DNA from: Cohnella baijiui
Lineage (GTDB): Bacteria > Bacillota > Bacilli > Paenibacillales > Paenibacillaceae
Assembly (NCBI RefSeq): GCF_020731285.1
Contig: NZ_JAJFOW010000030.1
Coordinates: 21,802 to 85,801 of the forward strand
Direction: 5' to 3'
Length of the DNA: 64,000 nucleotides
Both the position numbers and the translations under genes were made by a program. The notes beneath the pieces were generated by a model. The model did not search any database. It was not told the origin of the DNA and was given only the letters and a program-made list of their open reading frames with translations. Position 1 is the first letter of the stretch. Each line of letters starts with the position of its first letter. Of the stretch, positions 61,032-64,000 are shown one piece after another.

Positions 61032-62346
61032 GCATGGCTTTGGCCATGACGTCTCCCTCCTGCAGCACCTGAACCTCCATCTTCACGTGCCGCCGGCTCG
61101 CCTCGATCAGCAGCGGCTGGACCGTCAGCGTCGCGTCGATGGCGATCGTCCGCAGAAAATACGTCGTCATGTTCTCCAGCATATGCTCGCGGCGTCCGAG
61201 CTCGTCCGTCGCTTTGGCGGCGGCTTGCTGCATGAGCATCGTCAGCACGCCTTCGGAGAGGGTTCCGAGCGGACCCGACATTTGCGGCGTGGCGAGGCCG
61301 GTGAACAGCAGGCGTCCGGCCTCGTCGCGACGCTCGGAGAAGCCCGCCCATACGAGGGCGTCGAACGTCTCGCCGAGCTGCTGGGGACGGTTCGCGAACT
61401 GCATCGCCCGCAGCAGCTCGGCGCGGCTGACGACGCCCGCAAGCTTGCGCTGGCGGTCGACGACCGGCAGCAGCTCGATTCCTTCGGACACCATCCGGTG
61501 CGCCGCCGACGCGATCGGCGTGTTCATCGTCACCGTCATCGGGCGGCGCGTCATCAGCTTGTCGACCGACTGGCCGGCGGCGGAGCCGACGACGTCCTTC
61601 GACGTGATCATGCCGACGACGCGGTTCCATTCGTCGACGACGGGGAACCGGGAGAAGCCCGTCTCCGCGCTCGTCTTCAGAAAGTCGGCGACCGTCGCCG
61701 ACTGCTTCAGCGAGCCCGCGCGCGCCGACGGCTCCACGAGGTCGGCGATCATCATGATCTTGCGCTTGATGAGCCGGTCGTACATCGCCCGGTTGATCAT
61801 CGAGGCGACCGTGAACGTATCGTGCCTGCACGTCAGGATCGGCAGCTTCCGCTCGTCGGCCAGCTGCTTCACGTCCCCGCCCGTCCCGAAGCCGCCCGTC
61901 ACGAGCACGCCCGCGCCGTGTGCCAGCGCCAGACGGTGGGCGTTCTCCCGGTTGCCGACGATGAGCAGGCTGCCCGCATCGATGTAGCCCGCCATCTCGT
62001 CCAGCTCCATCGCGCCGATGACGAACTTGTGCAGCGTCTTCGACAGCCCTTCCTCCCCGCCCAGCAAGCTCCCCTGCACGATCTCCAGCACTTCGGCGAA
62101 CGTCAGCTGCTCCGGATGGCTGCGGCGCCGCTTGTCCACCCGCACCGTGCCGATCCGCTCCTTCGTGCTCACGTACCCGATCTGCTCCGCTTCCTTCAGC
62201 GCGCGATAGGCCGTCCCTTCGGACACCTCCCGCTCCTTCGCCATTTGCCGCACCGAGATGCGGGTCCCGACCGGCAGATCCCGGATGTACTGCAGCAGCT
62301 GCTCGTGCTTCGTTAATTCGCCGCCGGCCGTTTCGTTTCCCGCCAT
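61003..62346 (-). CDS. ytoI: YtoI-like HTH-DRTGG-CBS-thioesterase fold protein
   Basis: A 447-residue multidomain protein: GntR-like winged helix (about 12-70, VSEGTAYRALKEAEQIGYV), DRTGG domain (about 80-190, GSLLIVGNRENAHRLAL and GGFGTGGDVKQLA), a CBS pair (about 195-320, FSRFPVVDEWNRVVGMITSKDVV and ELLPVVDRQRKLAGVVSR), and a hotdog domain (about 330-440). It probably senses a nucleotide or acyl ligand and regulates transcription; the ligand is not known. It overlaps the ytpI 3' end by 29 bp tail to tail. Confidence 0.85.
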   Translation of the reverse strand: MAGNETAGGELTKHEQLLQYIRDLPVGTRISVRQMAKEREVSEGTAYRALKEAEQIGYVSTKERIGTVRVDKRRRSHPEQLTFAEVLEIVQGSLLGGEEGLSKTLHKFVIGAMELDEMAGYIDAGSLLIVGNRENAHRLALAHGAGVLVTGGFGTGGDVKQLADERKLPILTCRHDTFTVASMINRAMYDRLIKRKIMMIADLVEPSARAGSLKQSATVADFLKTSAETGFSRFPVVDEWNRVVGMITSKDVVGSAAGQSVDKLMTRRPMTVTMNTPIASAAHRMVSEGIELLPVVDRQRKLAGVVSRAELLRAMQFANRPQQLGETFDALVWAGFSERRDEAGRLLFTGLATPQMSGPLGTLSEGVLTMLMQQAAAKATDELGRREHMLENMTTYFLRTIAIDATLTVQPLLIEASRRHVKMEVQVLQEGDVMAKAMLTAQTIDAS

Positions 62347-62486
62347 GTTCGACTGCCTCCGATCGCTTCAATGTATAGTTATGATTACTTTAGCACTCGC
62401 TATCTTCGGCGTCGAGTTCGGCGCGCGCGGAAACGAAGCTGATCGACGTCGCTGTGGACGCTTCGGTCGTCGCCGCAGCCGCGGGA

Positions 62487-62520
62487 AAAGAGGCGTTTCC
62501 CGAACGGGAAACGCCTCTTT
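62487..62520. terminator. Strong perfect hairpin in the ytoI/62615 divergent region
   Basis: A perfect 16-bp stem (AAAGAGGCGTTTCCCG and its complement) with a 2-base loop. It lies 140 bp upstream of ytoI and 95 bp upstream of the next gene, where no gene ends. Both flanks are only moderately T-rich. It may end an unseen short transcript or insulate the two divergent promoters. Nothing else is seen in 62347-62614. Confidence 0.5.
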
Positions 62521-62614
62521 CCTTAAAATGGGTGACCTTTGTCCGCCGATATCCTGTCCGACAGTCCCCCGACTTCATATCCTATTATTATCCTTCCGGA
62601 AAGGAGGTACCCTC

Positions 62615-63073
62615 TTGACCATCCAATTTCTTGATGCTCGTCTGTCCCAGCATCGCAATGACAGCGCGGGAACGGAGACGCTGTCGGCTACGCCGCTCCT
62701 GCTTGGCGACATCGGTCTGCAGACTGCCGCAGTCGTAGGCACAGCTAACCAAGGCGATGTCCGGGTCGAGCTTTTTGGCACGATCGGCATAAGCGGGACG
62801 TCAGATAACACGGTTACGGTCACCTTGCAACGCGGAGGCTCGGCCGTCTTCGGCTCCGGCGTTCTATTCTACACCGCGACGATCGACCTGAAGGACGGCC
62901 CGGGCAACGAGCTCATTTCTTTCACGGCCGCCGACTTCCCGCCGTCGATCTTCGTCGCCAACCGGGAAATCCGCTATACGATGTTTGCCACGAAAACGGG
63001 CGCAACGGCGGTCACCGTCTTAGGCCCCGTCAGCTTCAATGGCATCGCGGATGCCGGGACGACCACTTCCTAA
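62615..63073 (+). CDS. Uncharacterised beta-rich protein (152 residues)
   Basis: Starts with TTG 62615; AAGGAGG is 7 bp upstream and no closer ATG exists. The sequence has no signal peptide and is almost all predicted beta strands with Thr/Gly/Val-rich segments (VRVELFGTIGISG, NTVTVTLQRGGSAVFGSGV, SIFVANREIRYTMFATKTG). The jelly-roll-like pattern resembles C-terminal domains of spore-surface or phage appendage proteins, but I cannot name a family. It is a single gene between a strong hairpin and a strong terminator. Confidence 0.65.
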   Translation: MTIQFLDARLSQHRNDSAGTETLSATPLLLGDIGLQTAAVVGTANQGDVRVELFGTIGISGTSDNTVTVTLQRGGSAVFGSGVLFYTATIDLKDGPGNELISFTAADFPPSIFVANREIRYTMFATKTGATAVTVLGPVSFNGIADAGTTTS

Positions 63074-63107
63074 AGTCGCGCTTTCGTTTTCCAAGCATAA
63101 GCTTGAC

Positions 63108-63131
63108 AAATCGCCCCCGCGGGGGCGATTT
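63108..63131. terminator. Bidirectional terminator between convergent genes
   Basis: AAATCGCCCCC and GGGGGCGATTT form a perfect 11-bp stem with a 2-base loop, with T-rich sequence on both strands. It ends the gene at 62615-63073 and probably also the membrane protein gene at 63136. Confidence 0.85.
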
Positions 63132-63135
63132 TGTT

Positions 63136-63723
63136 TTAGAACAAAAGAATCCACACGACCGACAACAGCACGACATACAGCACGATGGCCGAAGCGATGA
63201 CCGGGAACGTCTGACGTCGATCGACTTCGTGCAGCTCCAGCGCGTGAACGGTCAGCATGATCAGACTGAGCAGCAGCAGGCCGACGGTCAACACGAATGA
63301 AAGATTCAAGGAGAGAAAAGCGACCAGCGCGGACACGAGATAGCCGGCTCCGAAAAGCAGTTGGGAAGCGCCTTGATGGGTGACGACTTTGATCCAGGCG
63401 CGTTTGCGCCGCCCGAGGCGGTTGCCGACGAGCGACAAGGACGCCGCGAGCGCGGCGAGCGAGAGAATCGCCAGCAGCAAATATTTGAACGCCGCTCCGT
63501 AACCCACAATAGGAATAACCGCGATATCGTACAAAAAGGAAATGGCCCGTTTGATTTGATGCTGAACGGACAGCACCCACAAGAAAAATCCGACGATCGA
63601 CAACCCCGCGCCGGCAACGCCGTACGGAAAATCTTCCACGCCCCGCAGCGCCAGTCCGGCCGACGGATTGCGCAGAAGGGAAAGCAGTTTCTGGATGTCC
63701 AAAGATAAGCTTTTACGCTGCAT
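63136..63723 (-). CDS. Integral membrane protein of unknown function (195 residues)
   Basis: Five hydrophobic segments (about 33-52, 62-98 as two, 118-142, 146-160, 172-194) and a basic cytoplasmic loop (GNRLGRRKRAWIKVV). The N-terminal 25 residues are amphipathic (IQKLLSLLRNPSAGL). GGAGG precedes ATG 63723 by 7 bp. I recognise no family or motif. It is flanked by a terminator and by a tandem repeat array upstream. Confidence 0.65.
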   Translation of the reverse strand: MQRKSLSLDIQKLLSLLRNPSAGLALRGVEDFPYGVAGAGLSIVGFFLWVLSVQHQIKRAISFLYDIAVIPIVGYGAAFKYLLLAILSLAALAASLSLVGNRLGRRKRAWIKVVTHQGASQLLFGAGYLVSALVAFLSLNLSFVLTVGLLLLSLIMLTVHALELHEVDRRQTFPVIASAIVLYVVLLSVVWILLF

Positions 63724-63879
63724 CGGTGTTCCTCCACAACGATAGGATAAGGTTTCTTATCCATTCGACTTCCTTTCGACAAATCCCTTCTTTTTCCTGT
63801 CAGGGCATTCGCTAGCTTTCGCCTATATAATAGTAGATTTGAGAAAAAAGCGATAAATGTGCAGGAAGATATGCCATTC

Positions 63880-64000
63880 ATCGGTTTGCGGAAGCGGCAG
63901 AGCGGCCATGTGCGGACCCATTTACCGTACATCGGTTTGCGGAAACGGCAGAGCGGCCATGTGCGGACCCATTTACCGTACATCGGCACGCGGAAGCGGC
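63880..64000. repeat. Tandem array of 51-bp repeats running off the right edge
   Basis: ATCGG followed by TTTGCGG starts at 63880 and 63931, with a variant (ATCGGCACGCGG) at 63982: period 51 bp. Each unit includes ATGTGCGG-N9-CCGTACAT, an 8-bp stem with one wobble. At least 2.3 copies are visible and the array continues past the window. It lies upstream of the membrane protein at 63136-63723. The remainder of 63724-63879 shows nothing definite. Confidence 0.8.

Overview
The window looks like a chromosomal segment of a high-GC, spore-forming Firmicute of the Paenibacillaceae type (Paenibacillus or Cohnella-like). I infer this from strong Shine-Dalgarno sites, lipoproteins with Ser/Ala/Pro linkers, sporulation genes (ytrH, ytrI, ytvI), and gene order matching Bacillus subtilis over about 30 kb (dnaE, accD-accA, pyk, fxsA, ytvI, citZ-icd-mdh, phoPR), here inverted and with insertions. 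No phage, IS element, tRNA or rRNA was recognised.

Left part, 1-9 kb: the end of a stalk-domain protein, a VanRS-like two-component system, and a tightly overlapping glycosylation cassette (GT-C membrane glycosyltransferase, GT2 polyprenyl-phosphate glycosyltransferase, DUF2304 protein, small EamA-type transporter). The cassette runs into a large secreted stalk/PKD protein with an Asn-Pro repeat linker. A c-di-GMP phosphodiesterase follows on the minus strand.

Phosphate block, 9-18 kb: the pstS-C-A-B-B-phoU operon (minus strand), with a PHO box before pstS, lies between two regulators. These share a CBS-like sensory module joined to different outputs: degenerate EAL plus GGDEF downstream, and a methyl-accepting signalling domain upstream. 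The first has its own PHO box. The phosphate theme returns at 32-35 kb (phoR, then phoP with a PHO box between them) and 45-49 kb (ppx and ppk, with a four-repeat PHO box before ppk).

Middle, 18-32 kb: a lipoprotein and a PQQ-type beta-propeller lipoprotein diverge from a CuA-type cupredoxin lipoprotein. Next come an 18-copy 52-bp tandem repeat, a DUF559-like nuclease/HTH protein, a sugar oxidoreductase/isomerase cluster with an AraC regulator, a fused amino-acid ABC transporter and rsgA. Between rsgA and phoP a consensus promoter drives a tiny ORF that ends in two tandem terminators.

Right part, 35-64 kb: fumarase, an HD nucleotidase, two peptidase genes (one frameshifted), the citZ-icd-mdh TCA genes, polyphosphate genes, ytvI-fxsA-thioesterase-pyk-accA-accD, dnaE, ytrH-ytrI-ytpI, ytoI and two uncharacterised proteins. 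Two more tandem arrays with 51-bp units lie at 46.6 kb and at the right edge. Like the 52-bp array, each unit contains a short inverted repeat.
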